Source: GCA-2733415 sp965178655
GTDB taxonomy: Bacteria > Bacteroidota > Bacteroidia > Flavobacteriales > Flavobacteriaceae
Assembly: GCA_965178655.1 (NCBI GenBank)
Contig: OZ238266.1
Location: 1,798,001-1,862,000 of the forward strand
Reading direction: 5' to 3'
DNA length: 64,000 bases
The translations under genes and the position numbers were made by a program. How positions within the stretch are numbered: position 1 is the first letter of the stretch; each line of letters begins with the position of its first letter. The notes beneath the pieces were generated by a model. That model was not told the DNA's origin and ran no database searches. It was given only the letters and a program-made list of their open reading frames with translations. Positions 6,969-15,257 of the stretch are shown piece by piece.

Positions 6969-8156
6969 ATGGCTAAAGAAACATTTGACCGCTCGAAACC
7001 GCACTTAAACATCGGTACAATTGGGCACGTAGATCACGGTAAAACTACATTAACTGCTGCTATTACTACGGTATTGGCTGCTGCAGGACTTTCTGAGGTG
7101 AAGGACTTCGATCAAATCGATAACGCACCAGAAGAAAAAGAAAGAGGAATAACAATTAATACATCTCACGTAGAGTATCAAACTGCTAATCGTCATTACG
7201 CTCACGTTGACTGTCCAGGTCACGCCGATTACGTAAAGAACATGGTAACAGGAGCTGCTCAGATGGATGGAGCTATCTTAGTAGTTGCTGCTACAGATGG
7301 ACCAATGCCTCAAACTCGTGAGCACATCTTATTAGGAAAACAAGTAGGTATTCCTAGAATTGTTGTTTTCATGAACAAAGTAGATTTAGTTGATGATGAA
7401 GAACTATTAGAATTAGTTGAGATGGAAGTAAGAGAATTACTTTCTTTCTATGACTATGATGGTGATAATGGACCAGTTATTGCAGGATCTGCATTAGGAG
7501 GTTTAAATGGTGATCCAGCTTGGTCTGAGAAAATCATGGAATTAATGGAAGCTTGTGATACTTGGATCGAGGAGCCGTTAAGAGAAGTAGATAAAGATTT
7601 CTTAATGCCTATTGAAGATGTATTCTCAATTACAGGTCGTGGTACAGTAGCAACTGGACGTATCGAAACTGGTATTGCAAATACAGGAGATTTAGTAGAC
7701 ATTATTGGTATGGGAGCTGAAAAGTTAACATCAACAATTACTGGTATTGAAATGTTCCGTCAAATCTTAGATAGAGGTGAGGCAGGAGATAATGCAGGTA
7801 TCTTATTAAGAGGTATAGCAAAAGAAGATATCAAAAGAGGTATGGTAATCTGTAAGCCAGGTTCTGTAACTCCACATGCTAAGTTTAAAGCAGAGGTTTA
7901 CGTTCTTAAGAAAGAAGAAGGTGGACGTCATACACCATTCCATAACAACTACCGTCCACAGTTTTACGTACGTACAACTGATGTAACAGGAACAATTAAC
8001 TTACCTGCTGGAGTTGAAATGGTAATGCCTGGAGATAACTTAACAATTACTGTTGATTTACACCAAGCTATCGCTATGAATGTAGGGCTACGTTTCGCAA
8101 TCCGTGAGGGTGGTAGAACTGTAGGTGCAGGACAAGTAACAGAAGTTTTAGATTAA
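6969..8156 (+). CDS. tuf: Elongation factor Tu
   Basis: EF-Tu (395 aa, normal length) is the GTPase that carries aminoacyl-tRNA to the ribosome. The G motifs are visible: GHVDHGKT (residues 19-26), DCPGHADY (about 81-88), NKVD (about 136-139) and SALGGL (about 174). The switch region RGITINTSHVEY and the C-terminal barrels are complete. The only tuf in the window lies between tRNA genes, the standard Bacteroidota tufB-like arrangement, and is probably co-transcribed with them. Its start is preceded by A/T-rich DNA without a Shine-Dalgarno. Confidence 0.97.
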   Translation: MAKETFDRSKPHLNIGTIGHVDHGKTTLTAAITTVLAAAGLSEVKDFDQIDNAPEEKERGITINTSHVEYQTANRHYAHVDCPGHADYVKNMVTGAAQMDGAILVVAATDGPMPQTREHILLGKQVGIPRIVVFMNKVDLVDDEELLELVEMEVRELLSFYDYDGDNGPVIAGSALGGLNGDPAWSEKIMELMEACDTWIEEPLREVDKDFLMPIEDVFSITGRGTVATGRIETGIANTGDLVDIIGMGAEKLTSTITGIEMFRQILDRGEAGDNAGILLRGIAKEDIKRGMVICKPGSVTPHAKFKAEVYVLKKEEGGRHTPFHNNYRPQFYVRTTDVTGTINLPAGVEMVMPGDNLTITVDLHQAIAMNVGLRFAIREGGRTVGAGQVTEVLD

Positions 8157-8188
8157 TTTTAATCTAAAAATGTAAATAATTTTAGGCT

Positions 8189-8217
8189 AAGGTATCTCGT
8201 TTTTTACGGGATACCTT
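8189..8217 (+). other. Hairpin between tuf and tRNA-Trp
   Basis: AAGGTATCTCG (8189-8199) pairs with CGGGATACCTT (8207-8217) over 11 bp, one G-U, with a 7-base T-rich loop. There is no downstream T-run, so it is more likely an RNA processing or stability structure than a terminator. Confidence 0.5.
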
Positions 8218-8227
8218 ATCTAAATAA

Positions 8228-8300
8228 ACGGGATTAGCTCAGTTGGTAGAGCACTGGTCTCCAAAACCAGGTGTCGTGAGTTCGAGTCTCTCATCCCGTG
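8228..8300 (+). tRNA. tRNA-Trp(CCA)
   Basis: Acceptor ACGGGAT/ATCCCGT, anticodon CCA in CTCCAAA, T loop TTCGAGT, discriminator G as expected for tRNA-Trp. It lies between tuf and secE, the usual bacterial position. Confidence 0.95.
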
Positions 8301-8326
8301 CAATTAAAACATAAGAATAAAGTAAA

Positions 8327-8509
8327 ATGAGTTATATAAAAGAATCTTTTAAAGAATTGAAAAATAATGTGGCATGGCCAACATTAGCCAATGCACAAAA
8401 GTTAACTGTTGTAGTAGCTGTATTTTCTATTCTTTTTTCTCTTGCTATATGGGGAGTAGATACTGTTTTTTCTACATTAGTTGAAGAGTATTTCAACTTA
8501 ATGAAGTAA
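8327..8509 (+). CDS. secE: Preprotein translocase subunit SecE
   Basis: The product (60 aa) is the minimal one-helix form of SecE, which clamps SecY in the protein-export channel of the inner membrane. It has the amphipathic helix YIKESFKELKNNVAWPT with the conserved WPT, followed by one transmembrane segment (VVVAVFSILFSLAIWGVDTV). The position between tRNA-Trp and nusG, 19 bp before the latter, confirms it. Confidence 0.95.
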   Translation: MSYIKESFKELKNNVAWPTLANAQKLTVVVAVFSILFSLAIWGVDTVFSTLVEEYFNLMK

Positions 8510-8528
8510 TTTAATAAAATACTGTAGT

Positions 8529-9062
8529 ATGAATTGGTATGTAGTTAGAGCCGTAAGTGGAAAGGAAAATAAAGTTAAAGATTATATCGAAACTGAGATT
8601 TCTAGACTAGGATTAAATGAATTTGTAGAAGAGGTATTAGTACCTACAGAAAAAGTTGTTCAAATCCGTAACGGAAAAAAAGTTAATAAAGAAAGAGTTT
8701 ATTTTTCAGGGTATATCATGGTTAAGGCTAACTTGGCAGGTGAAGTACCACATATTATTCGTTCAATAAACGGTGTAATAGGGTTTTTAGGTGAGGTAAA
8801 AGGAGGAGATCCAGTGCCATTACGTAAATCTGAAGTAAACAGAATGCTAGGTAAAGTTGATGAACTTGCAGTTCAAGACGATAGTGTAGTTATTCCTTTT
8901 GATATAGGAGAAACTATAAAAGTTATTGATGGACCATTTAATGGATTTAATGGAACTATTGAAAACGTAAATAATGAAAAGCGTAAACTAGAAGTAATGG
9001 TTAAGATCTTTGGAAGAAAAACACCATTAGAACTAAGTTTTATGCAAGTTGAAAAAGTATAA
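8529..9062 (+). CDS. nusG: Transcription termination/antitermination factor NusG
   Basis: NusG (177 aa) binds the RNA polymerase clamp, raises processivity and couples polymerase to Rho or the ribosome. The N-terminal NGN domain starts NWYVVRAVSGKENKVKDYIE and has VYFSGYIMVKANL near residue 58; the C-terminal KOW domain has DGPFNGFNGTIENVNNEK near residues 138-155. Length and operon context are standard for Flavobacteriia. Confidence 0.96.
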   Translation: MNWYVVRAVSGKENKVKDYIETEISRLGLNEFVEEVLVPTEKVVQIRNGKKVNKERVYFSGYIMVKANLAGEVPHIIRSINGVIGFLGEVKGGDPVPLRKSEVNRMLGKVDELAVQDDSVVIPFDIGETIKVIDGPFNGFNGTIENVNNEKRKLEVMVKIFGRKTPLELSFMQVEKV

Positions 9063-9092
9063 TATTTGTTACACTAATATATTATTAAAACC

Positions 9093-9119
9093 GTCTTTAT
9101 GCTTCAAAACAATAAAGAC
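9093..9119 (+). promoter_or_regulatory. Hairpin in rplK leader
   Basis: GTCTTTAT (9093-9100) pairs with ATAAAGAC (9112-9119) across an 11-base loop, 16 bases before rplK. No T-run follows. An L1 autoregulatory site would be expected near here, but the match to an L1 site is not evident by eye. Confidence 0.4.
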
Positions 9120-9135
9120 AACTAAAATTTAAACA

Positions 9136-9576
9136 ATGGCAAAAGAGTTAAGTAAAGTAGTTAAGCTACAAGTTAGGGGAGGTGCAGCGAATCCGTCGCC
9201 ACCGGTTGGACCCGCTCTAGGTGCTGCTGGTGTAAATATCATGGAATTCTGTAAGCAGTTTAACGCTCGTACACAGGAAAAACAAGGTAAAGTACTTCCA
9301 GTTGTGATTTCGGTTTACAAAGACAAATCATTTGAATTTGTAATCAAAACACCACCTGCAGCAGTTCAATTATTAGAAGCGGCAAAAATTAAAAAAGGTT
9401 CAGGAGAGCCAAACAGAAAAAAAGTAGCTAATGTTTCTTGGGATCAAGTTAAAACAATTGCAGAAGACAAAATGGTAGATTTAAACGCATTTACTATTGA
9501 ATCAGCAATGAGAATGGTGGCAGGTACTGCACGTTCTATGGGATTAACTGTTTCTGGAGGAGATGCTCCTAATTAA
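9136..9576 (+). CDS. rplK: 50S ribosomal protein L11
   Basis: L11 (146 aa) forms the GTPase-associated centre with 23S rRNA and the L10-L12 stalk. The N-terminal domain has KLQVRGGAANPSPPVGPALG, with the proline-rich thiostrepton-contact loop; the C-terminal RNA-binding domain ends GLTVSGGDAPN. It is the first gene of the rplKAJL block, 18 bp before rplA. Confidence 0.97.
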   Translation: MAKELSKVVKLQVRGGAANPSPPVGPALGAAGVNIMEFCKQFNARTQEKQGKVLPVVISVYKDKSFEFVIKTPPAAVQLLEAAKIKKGSGEPNRKKVANVSWDQVKTIAEDKMVDLNAFTIESAMRMVAGTARSMGLTVSGGDAPN

Positions 9577-9594
9577 TCTAAAAGTATTTAAAAA

Positions 9595-10290
9595 ATGGCA
9601 AGATTAACAAAAAAGCAAAAAGAAGCACAAGCAAAAATCGAGAAGAATAAAGCATATTCTATCGCAGAGGCTTCAGTTTTAGTAAAAGAAATTACAAACG
9701 CTAATTTTGATGCATCAATAGATGTAGCAGTAAGATTAGGTGTAGATCCTAGAAAAGCTAACCAAATGGTTAGAGGGGTGGTAACATTACCACACGGAAC
9801 AGGAAAAGATGTTAAAGTATTAGCATTAGTTACTCCAGATAAAGAAGCAGAAGCAACAGCAGCAGGAGCTGATTATGTTGGTTTAGACGAATATCTAGCA
9901 AAAATAAAAGCAGGGTGGACTGATGTTGATGTAATTATTACAATGCCTTCTGTAATGGGTAAATTAGGTCCTTTAGGACGTGTATTAGGACCACGTGGTC
10001 TTATGCCAAACCCAAAAACAGGTACCGTAACTATGGATGTTGCTAAAGCAGTAACAGAAGTAAAAGCTGGTAAAATTGACTTTAAAGTTGATAAAACAGG
10101 TATCGTACACGCTTCAGTTGGAAAAGTATCTTTTGATGCAAATAAAATTGAAGAGAACACACAAGAATTAATACAAATGCTAATGAAGCTTAAACCAGTA
10201 GCAGCAAAAGGAACTTACGTAAAATCTATGTTTATGTCAAGTACCATGAGCCCATCTATTGAGTTATCATTAAAAGAAGCAACTATTTAA
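9595..10290 (+). CDS. rplA: 50S ribosomal protein L1
   Basis: L1 (231 aa) builds the mobile L1 stalk that helps release E-site tRNA and, in many bacteria, represses its own operon. The signature MPSVMGKLGPLGRVLGPRGL lies near residues 117-136 and the RNA-binding N-terminus is basic. It sits between rplK and rplJ (23 bp before rplJ), leaving no room for an E. coli-like L10 leader upstream of rplJ. Confidence 0.97.
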   Translation: MARLTKKQKEAQAKIEKNKAYSIAEASVLVKEITNANFDASIDVAVRLGVDPRKANQMVRGVVTLPHGTGKDVKVLALVTPDKEAEATAAGADYVGLDEYLAKIKAGWTDVDVIITMPSVMGKLGPLGRVLGPRGLMPNPKTGTVTMDVAKAVTEVKAGKIDFKVDKTGIVHASVGKVSFDANKIEENTQELIQMLMKLKPVAAKGTYVKSMFMSSTMSPSIELSLKEATI

Positions 10291-10313
10291 TTAGCAGTTA
10301 AAAACTTTATATT

Positions 10314-10829
10314 ATGACAAGAGAAGAAAAATCATTAGTAATAGAAGACCTAACTGCTCAACTAGCCGAAAACGCAAACATTTATGTAGCGGATATTTCA
10401 GGTTTAGATGCAGGTACAACGTCTGACTTAAGAAGAGCTTGTTTTAAAGCAGGAGTTTCTTTAGCAGTAGTTAAAAATACATTGCTTGTAAAGGCAATGG
10501 AGGCTTCTGACAAAGAATTTGGTGACCTTCCTTCAGTATTGAAAGGAAACTCATCATTGATGTTCTGTGAAGTAAGTAACGGTCCAGCAAAAGTAATCAA
10601 GAACTTCCGTAAAAAAGCTAAACTACCTTTATTAAAAGGAGCTTACGTTGAGGAGTCAGTGTTTATTGGAGATGACCAGTTAGATACATTAGTAGATATC
10701 AAGTCTAAAGAAGAATTGATTGGAGAAATCGTAGGATTATTACAATCACCTGCTAAAAACGTTATTTCAGCACTTAAATCAAGCGGTGGAACAATAGCAG
10801 GAATTCTTAAAACATTATCTGAAAAATAG
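10314..10829 (+). CDS. rplJ: 50S ribosomal protein L10
   Basis: L10 (171 aa) is the base of the ribosomal stalk and anchors L7/L12 dimers. The N-terminal rRNA-binding domain has IYVADISGLDAGTTSDLRR and VVKNTLLVKAM; the C-terminal helix that binds L12 ends ALKSSGGTIAGILKTLSEK. It is 67 bp before rplL. Confidence 0.96.
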   Translation: MTREEKSLVIEDLTAQLAENANIYVADISGLDAGTTSDLRRACFKAGVSLAVVKNTLLVKAMEASDKEFGDLPSVLKGNSSLMFCEVSNGPAKVIKNFRKKAKLPLLKGAYVEESVFIGDDQLDTLVDIKSKEELIGEIVGLLQSPAKNVISALKSSGGTIAGILKTLSEK

Positions 10830-10896
10830 ATAATACAAGCAAGTACGCACTTAATAACAAATATAATTTAATTACAACATTTTAAAACGATAGAAA

Positions 10897-11268
10897 ATGG
10901 CAGATTTAAAAGATTTCGCAGAACAATTAGTAAACTTAACAGTAAAAGAAGTTAACGAATTAGCAGACATATTAAAAGACGAGTACGGTATTGAGCCAGC
11001 AGCAGCAGCAGCAGTAATGGCAGGTCCAGCAGCAGCAGGAGAAGCAGCTGAAGAGCAAACTGAATTCGACGTAATCCTTAAAGCAGCAGGTGGTTCTAAG
11101 CTTGCAGTTGTAAAATTAGTTAAAGAATTAACTGGTTTAGGATTAAAAGAAGCTAAAGGAGTAGTAGATAGCGCTCCAGCACCAGTAAAAGAAGGTGTAT
11201 CTAAAGATGAAGCAGAAGCTTTAAAAGCCTCTTTAGAGGAAGCAGGAGCTGAAGTAGAGTTAAAGTAA
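10897..11268 (+). CDS. rplL: 50S ribosomal protein L7/L12
   Basis: L7/L12 (123 aa) is the multicopy stalk protein that recruits translational GTPases. It has the N-terminal dimerisation helices (residues 1-35), an Ala-rich hinge (EPAAAAAVMAGPAAAGEAAE) and the C-terminal domain with EFDVILKAAGGSKLAVVK and GLGLKEAKGVVD. The strong A/G/C-rich codon pattern creates long antisense open frames that are not genes. Confidence 0.97.
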   Translation: MADLKDFAEQLVNLTVKEVNELADILKDEYGIEPAAAAAVMAGPAAAGEAAEEQTEFDVILKAAGGSKLAVVKLVKELTGLGLKEAKGVVDSAPAPVKEGVSKDEAEALKASLEEAGAEVELK

Positions 11269-11290
11269 TTTATACTCTTTAACATACAAA

Positions 11291-11327
11291 GGTTTAGGTC
11301 TTAGGAATGCTCCTATGGGCCTAAACC
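11291..11327 (+). promoter_or_regulatory. Long hairpin between rplL and rpoB
   Basis: GGTTTAGGTC (11291-11300) pairs with GGCCTAAACC (11318-11327), and the inner TTAGGA/TCCTAT closes to an ATGC loop, giving one long stem. No clear T-run follows at once. E. coli has an attenuator and an RNase III site in the same gap, so a similar role is inferred. Confidence 0.6.
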
Positions 11328-11391
11328 ATTTTGCGTATAATAAATATACGCTTTTTGAATTATTTTTTTTTAATATAATTTCTCAATATTG

Positions 11392-14300
11392 ATGTTAGCA
11401 ACGCCAAACGAAAGATTGAATTTTTCATCTGTATTAAACAGACCCGATTATCCAGATTTTCTAGATATTCAAATCAAATCATTCCAAGATTTTTTCCAAC
11501 TGGAAACAAAATCTGACGAAAGAGGAAATGAAGGGTTGTATAATACATTCATGGAAAATTTTCCTATAACAGATACCAGAAATCAGTTTGTATTAGAATT
11601 CCTTGACTACTTTGTAGATCCACCACGTTATTCCCTTCAAGAATGTATTGAAAGAGGATTAACTTACTGTGTGCCTCTTAAAGCAAGATTAAAACTGTAC
11701 TGTACAGACCCAGAACACGAAGATTTTGAAACAATAGTTCAAGATGTGTATTTAGGAACAATACCATACATGACGCCAAGTGGTACATTTTGTATTAACG
11801 GAGCAGAACGTGTAATAGTTTCTCAATTACATAGATCGCCAGGAGTATTCTTCGGGCAATCATTTCATGCAAACGGTACAAAATTATACTCTGCAAGAGT
11901 AATACCTTTTAAAGGATCTTGGATTGAATTCGCAACGGATATCAACCAAGTAATGTACGCGTACATTGATAGAAAGAAAAAATTACCTGTTACAACACTA
12001 TTCAGAGCAATAGGGTTTGAACGCGATAAAGATATCCTAGAATTGTTTGACTTAGCTGATGAAGTTAAAGTAAGCAAATCAGGACTTAAAAAATTACTAG
12101 GACGTAAATTAGCAGCCCGTGTTCTAAACACATGGCATGAAGATTTCGTTGATGAGGATACTGGAGAAGTAGTATCTATTGAACGTAATGAAATTGTATT
12201 AGATCGTGACACAACACTTGATAAAGAAAATATCGTAGATATTCTTGAATCAGGAGTTAAAACAATCTTATTACATAAAGAAGAAGGTCAATCTGCACAA
12301 TATGCTATTATTCATAATACATTACAGAAAGATCCAACAAACTCAGAAAAAGAAGCCGTAGAACATATCTACAGGCAATTACGTAATGCTGAACCGCCAG
12401 ATGAAGAAACGGCAAGAGGTATTATAGATAAATTATTCTTCTCTGACCAACGTTACAACTTAGGTGAAGTAGGTCGTTTTAGAATGAACAAAAAATTAGG
12501 ACTTGATATCGACATGGATAAAAGAGTCTTAACAAAATTAGATATCATTACCATTATCAAATACCTTATTGAGTTAATTAACTCAAAAGCGGAAATTGAT
12601 GATATTGATCACTTATCTAATAGACGTGTAAGAACAGTAGGAGAACAATTATCACAACAGTTTGGTGTTGGATTGTCTCGTATGGCACGTACCATCCGTG
12701 AACGTATGAATGTACGTGATAACGAGGTGTTTACACCTATTGATTTAATTAACGCGAAAACACTTTCGTCAGTAATTAACTCATTCTTTGGTACCAACCA
12801 ATTATCTCAATTCATGGATCAAACCAATCCATTAGGAGAAATTACACACAAACGTAGATTATCAGCATTAGGACCTGGAGGTCTGTCTCGTGAAAGAGCA
12901 GGATTTGAGGTGCGTGATGTTCACTATACACACTACGGACGTTTATGTCCAATTGAAACGCCTGAAGGGCCAAACATTGGATTAATATCGTCATTAGCAG
13001 TATATGCAAAGGTTAACTCTTTAGGATTCCTAGAAACACCATACCGTAAGGTAGTAGATGGTGTGGTTGATTTTAAAGAAACACCAACATATTTAAGTGC
13101 TGAAGAAGAAGAAGGAATGAAAATTGGTCAAGCAAACAATCCAGTTGCTGCCAATGGTAAAATAGAAGCCGAAAAGGTAATTGCTAGAATGGAAGGAGAT
13201 TTTCCAGTAGCATCACCATCTGAAATTAATTATGCAGATGTATCACCTAATCAAATTGCCTCTATTTCTGCCTCATTAATTCCATTCTTAGAACATGATG
13301 ATGCCAACCGTGCATTAATGGGTTCTAACATGATGCGTCAGGCAGTACCATTATTACGACCTGAAGCACCAATTGTAGGTACAGGACTAGAAAAACAAGT
13401 TGCAAAAGACTCAAGAGTGTTAATTAATGCAGAAGGTGCTGGTACAGTTCAGTATGTAGACGCAAATACAATCACTATTAAGTATGACAGAACAGATGAA
13501 GAAGCTATGGTTAGTTTTGATTCTGATGAAGTAACATACAACTTAATTAAATTTAGAAAAACCAATCAAGGAACATCAATTAACCTAAAACCAATTGTTA
13601 AAATTGGTGATAGAGTTGAAGAAGGACAAATTCTTAGTGAAGGTTATGCCACACAAAAAGGAGAACTTGCCCTAGGAAGAAACATGAAAGTAGCCTTTAT
13701 GCCTTGGAAAGGGTATAACTTTGAGGATGCCATTGTAATTTCTGAAAAAGTTGTTCGTGAAGATGTGTTTACATCAATACATATAGATGAGTACTCATTA
13801 GACGTAAGAGATACCAAATTAGGAAACGAAGAGTTAACTAATGATATCCCTAACGTATCTGAAGAAGCTACCAAAAATCTAGATGAAAACGGAATGATCC
13901 GTATTGGAGCAGAAGTTAATCCAGGAGATATCCTTATTGGTAAAATTACACCTAAAGGAGAATCAGACCCAACACCAGAAGAAAAGCTATTAAGAGCAAT
14001 ATTTGGTGATAAGGCAGGAGATGTAAAAGATGCCTCATTAAAAGCATCACCATCTTTACACGGAGTTGTTATCAATAAAAAGTTATTCAAGCGTTTAGTT
14101 AAAGATAAGCGTAAGCGTAACCAAGATAAAGAAGAGTTAGTAGCAGTAGAACTTAAATACGAAACTAAATTTGAATCTCTAAAGAGTGTTTTAGTTGAAA
14201 AATTAGGATCTATCGTGTCTGGTAAAACGGCACAAGGTGTATTTAATGATTTAGGAGAAGAAGTATTGCCAAAAGGTAAAAAATACTCTCTTAAAATGTT

Positions 14301-15204
14301 AAATTCGGTTGATGACTATACACACCTTGTTAGTGGAACATGGACTACTGATAAAACAATAAATGCACTTGTAAAAGAATTATTGCATAACTATAAAATT
14401 AAAGTTAACGATCTTCAAGGTGCACTTAGAAGAGAGAAATTTACCATTGCAATTGGAGATGAATTACCAGCAGGTATTATCAAATTAGCTAAAATTTATG
14501 TTGCTAAAAAACGTAAATTAAAAGTTGGAGATAAGATGGCCGGACGTCACGGTAACAAAGGTATTGTAGCGCGTATTGTTCGTCAAGAAGATATGCCTTT
14601 CTTAGAAGACGGAACACCAGTTGATATTGTATTAAATCCACTAGGGGTACCTTCTCGTATGAACATTGGTCAAATTTATGAAACTGTTCTTGGTTGGGCA
14701 GGGAAAAATTTAGGCAAAACATATGCCACACCAATTTTTGACGGGGCAACTCTAGATCAAATAAATGAAATTACTGATGACGCAGGAGTACCTCGTTTCG
14801 GACATACACATTTATATGATGGAGGAACAGGAGAACGTTTTGATCAAGCTGCAACAGTAGGTATTATCTATATGTTAAAACTAGGTCATATGGTAGACGA
14901 TAAAATGCACGCGCGTTCTATAGGGCCATACTCATTAATTACGCAACAACCTTTAGGAGGTAAAGCGCAATTTGGAGGACAACGTTTTGGAGAGATGGAA
15001 GTTTGGGCTTTAGAAGCATATGGTGCCTCTGCAACCCTAAGAGAAATCTTAACTGTAAAATCTGATGATGTAATAGGTAGAGCTAAAACTTACGAAGCAA
15101 TCGTAAAAGGAGAGCCAATGCCAGAACCAGGATTACCAGAATCATTCAATGTATTAATGCATGAATTGAAAGGATTAAGCTTGGATATTAGATTAGAAGA
15201 TTAA
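11392..15204 (+). CDS. rpoB: DNA-directed RNA polymerase subunit beta
   Basis: The beta subunit (1270 aa) forms one half of the polymerase active cleft. The rifampicin pocket near residues 466-505 reads SQFMDQTNPLGEITHKRRLS, with the wild-type Asp, His and Ser of susceptible enzymes. GDKMAGRHGNKGIV (active-site region, near residue 1045) and the C-terminal GGQRFGEMEVWALEAYGA are intact. I use ATG 11392; the TTG just before it is unlikely. The start has no Shine-Dalgarno and a T-rich upstream. It is followed by rpoC after 53 bp. Confidence 0.97.
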   Translation: MLATPNERLNFSSVLNRPDYPDFLDIQIKSFQDFFQLETKSDERGNEGLYNTFMENFPITDTRNQFVLEFLDYFVDPPRYSLQECIERGLTYCVPLKARLKLYCTDPEHEDFETIVQDVYLGTIPYMTPSGTFCINGAERVIVSQLHRSPGVFFGQSFHANGTKLYSARVIPFKGSWIEFATDINQVMYAYIDRKKKLPVTTLFRAIGFERDKDILELFDLADEVKVSKSGLKKLLGRKLAARVLNTWHEDFVDEDTGEVVSIERNEIVLDRDTTLDKENIVDILESGVKTILLHKEEGQSAQYAIIHNTLQKDPTNSEKEAVEHIYRQLRNAEPPDEETARGIIDKLFFSDQRYNLGEVGRFRMNKKLGLDIDMDKRVLTKLDIITIIKYLIELINSKAEIDDIDHLSNRRVRTVGEQLSQQFGVGLSRMARTIRERMNVRDNEVFTPIDLINAKTLSSVINSFFGTNQLSQFMDQTNPLGEITHKRRLSALGPGGLSRERAGFEVRDVHYTHYGRLCPIETPEGPNIGLISSLAVYAKVNSLGFLETPYRKVVDGVVDFKETPTYLSAEEEEGMKIGQANNPVAANGKIEAEKVIARMEGDFPVASPSEINYADVSPNQIASISASLIPFLEHDDANRALMGSNMMRQAVPLLRPEAPIVGTGLEKQVAKDSRVLINAEGAGTVQYVDANTITIKYDRTDEEAMVSFDSDEVTYNLIKFRKTNQGTSINLKPIVKIGDRVEEGQILSEGYATQKGELALGRNMKVAFMPWKGYNFEDAIVISEKVVREDVFTSIHIDEYSLDVRDTKLGNEELTNDIPNVSEEATKNLDENGMIRIGAEVNPGDILIGKITPKGESDPTPEEKLLRAIFGDKAGDVKDASLKASPSLHGVVINKKLFKRLVKDKRKRNQDKEELVAVELKYETKFESLKSVLVEKLGSIVSGKTAQGVFNDLGEEVLPKGKKYSLKMLNSVDDYTHLVSGTWTTDKTINALVKELLHNYKIKVNDLQGALRREKFTIAIGDELPAGIIKLAKIYVAKKRKLKVGDKMAGRHGNKGIVARIVRQEDMPFLEDGTPVDIVLNPLGVPSRMNIGQIYETVLGWAGKNLGKTYATPIFDGATLDQINEITDDAGVPRFGHTHLYDGGTGERFDQAATVGIIYMLKLGHMVDDKMHARSIGPYSLITQQPLGGKAQFGGQRFGEMEVWALEAYGASATLREILTVKSDDVIGRAKTYEAIVKGEPMPEPGLPESFNVLMHELKGLSLDIRLED

Positions 15205-15257
15205 CAACGAGTTTCAAACATTAAAAACATATTTTTTAACTTTTATTGCATCATATT

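Noticed and set aside
10872..11285. 137-codon open frame antisense to rplL
   Set aside because: Mirror of the Ala/Glu-rich rplL codons; Ser/Ala-rich translation with no domain.
13644..14090. 148-codon open frame antisense to rpoB
   Set aside because: Fully inside rpoB; composition typical of antisense shadows.
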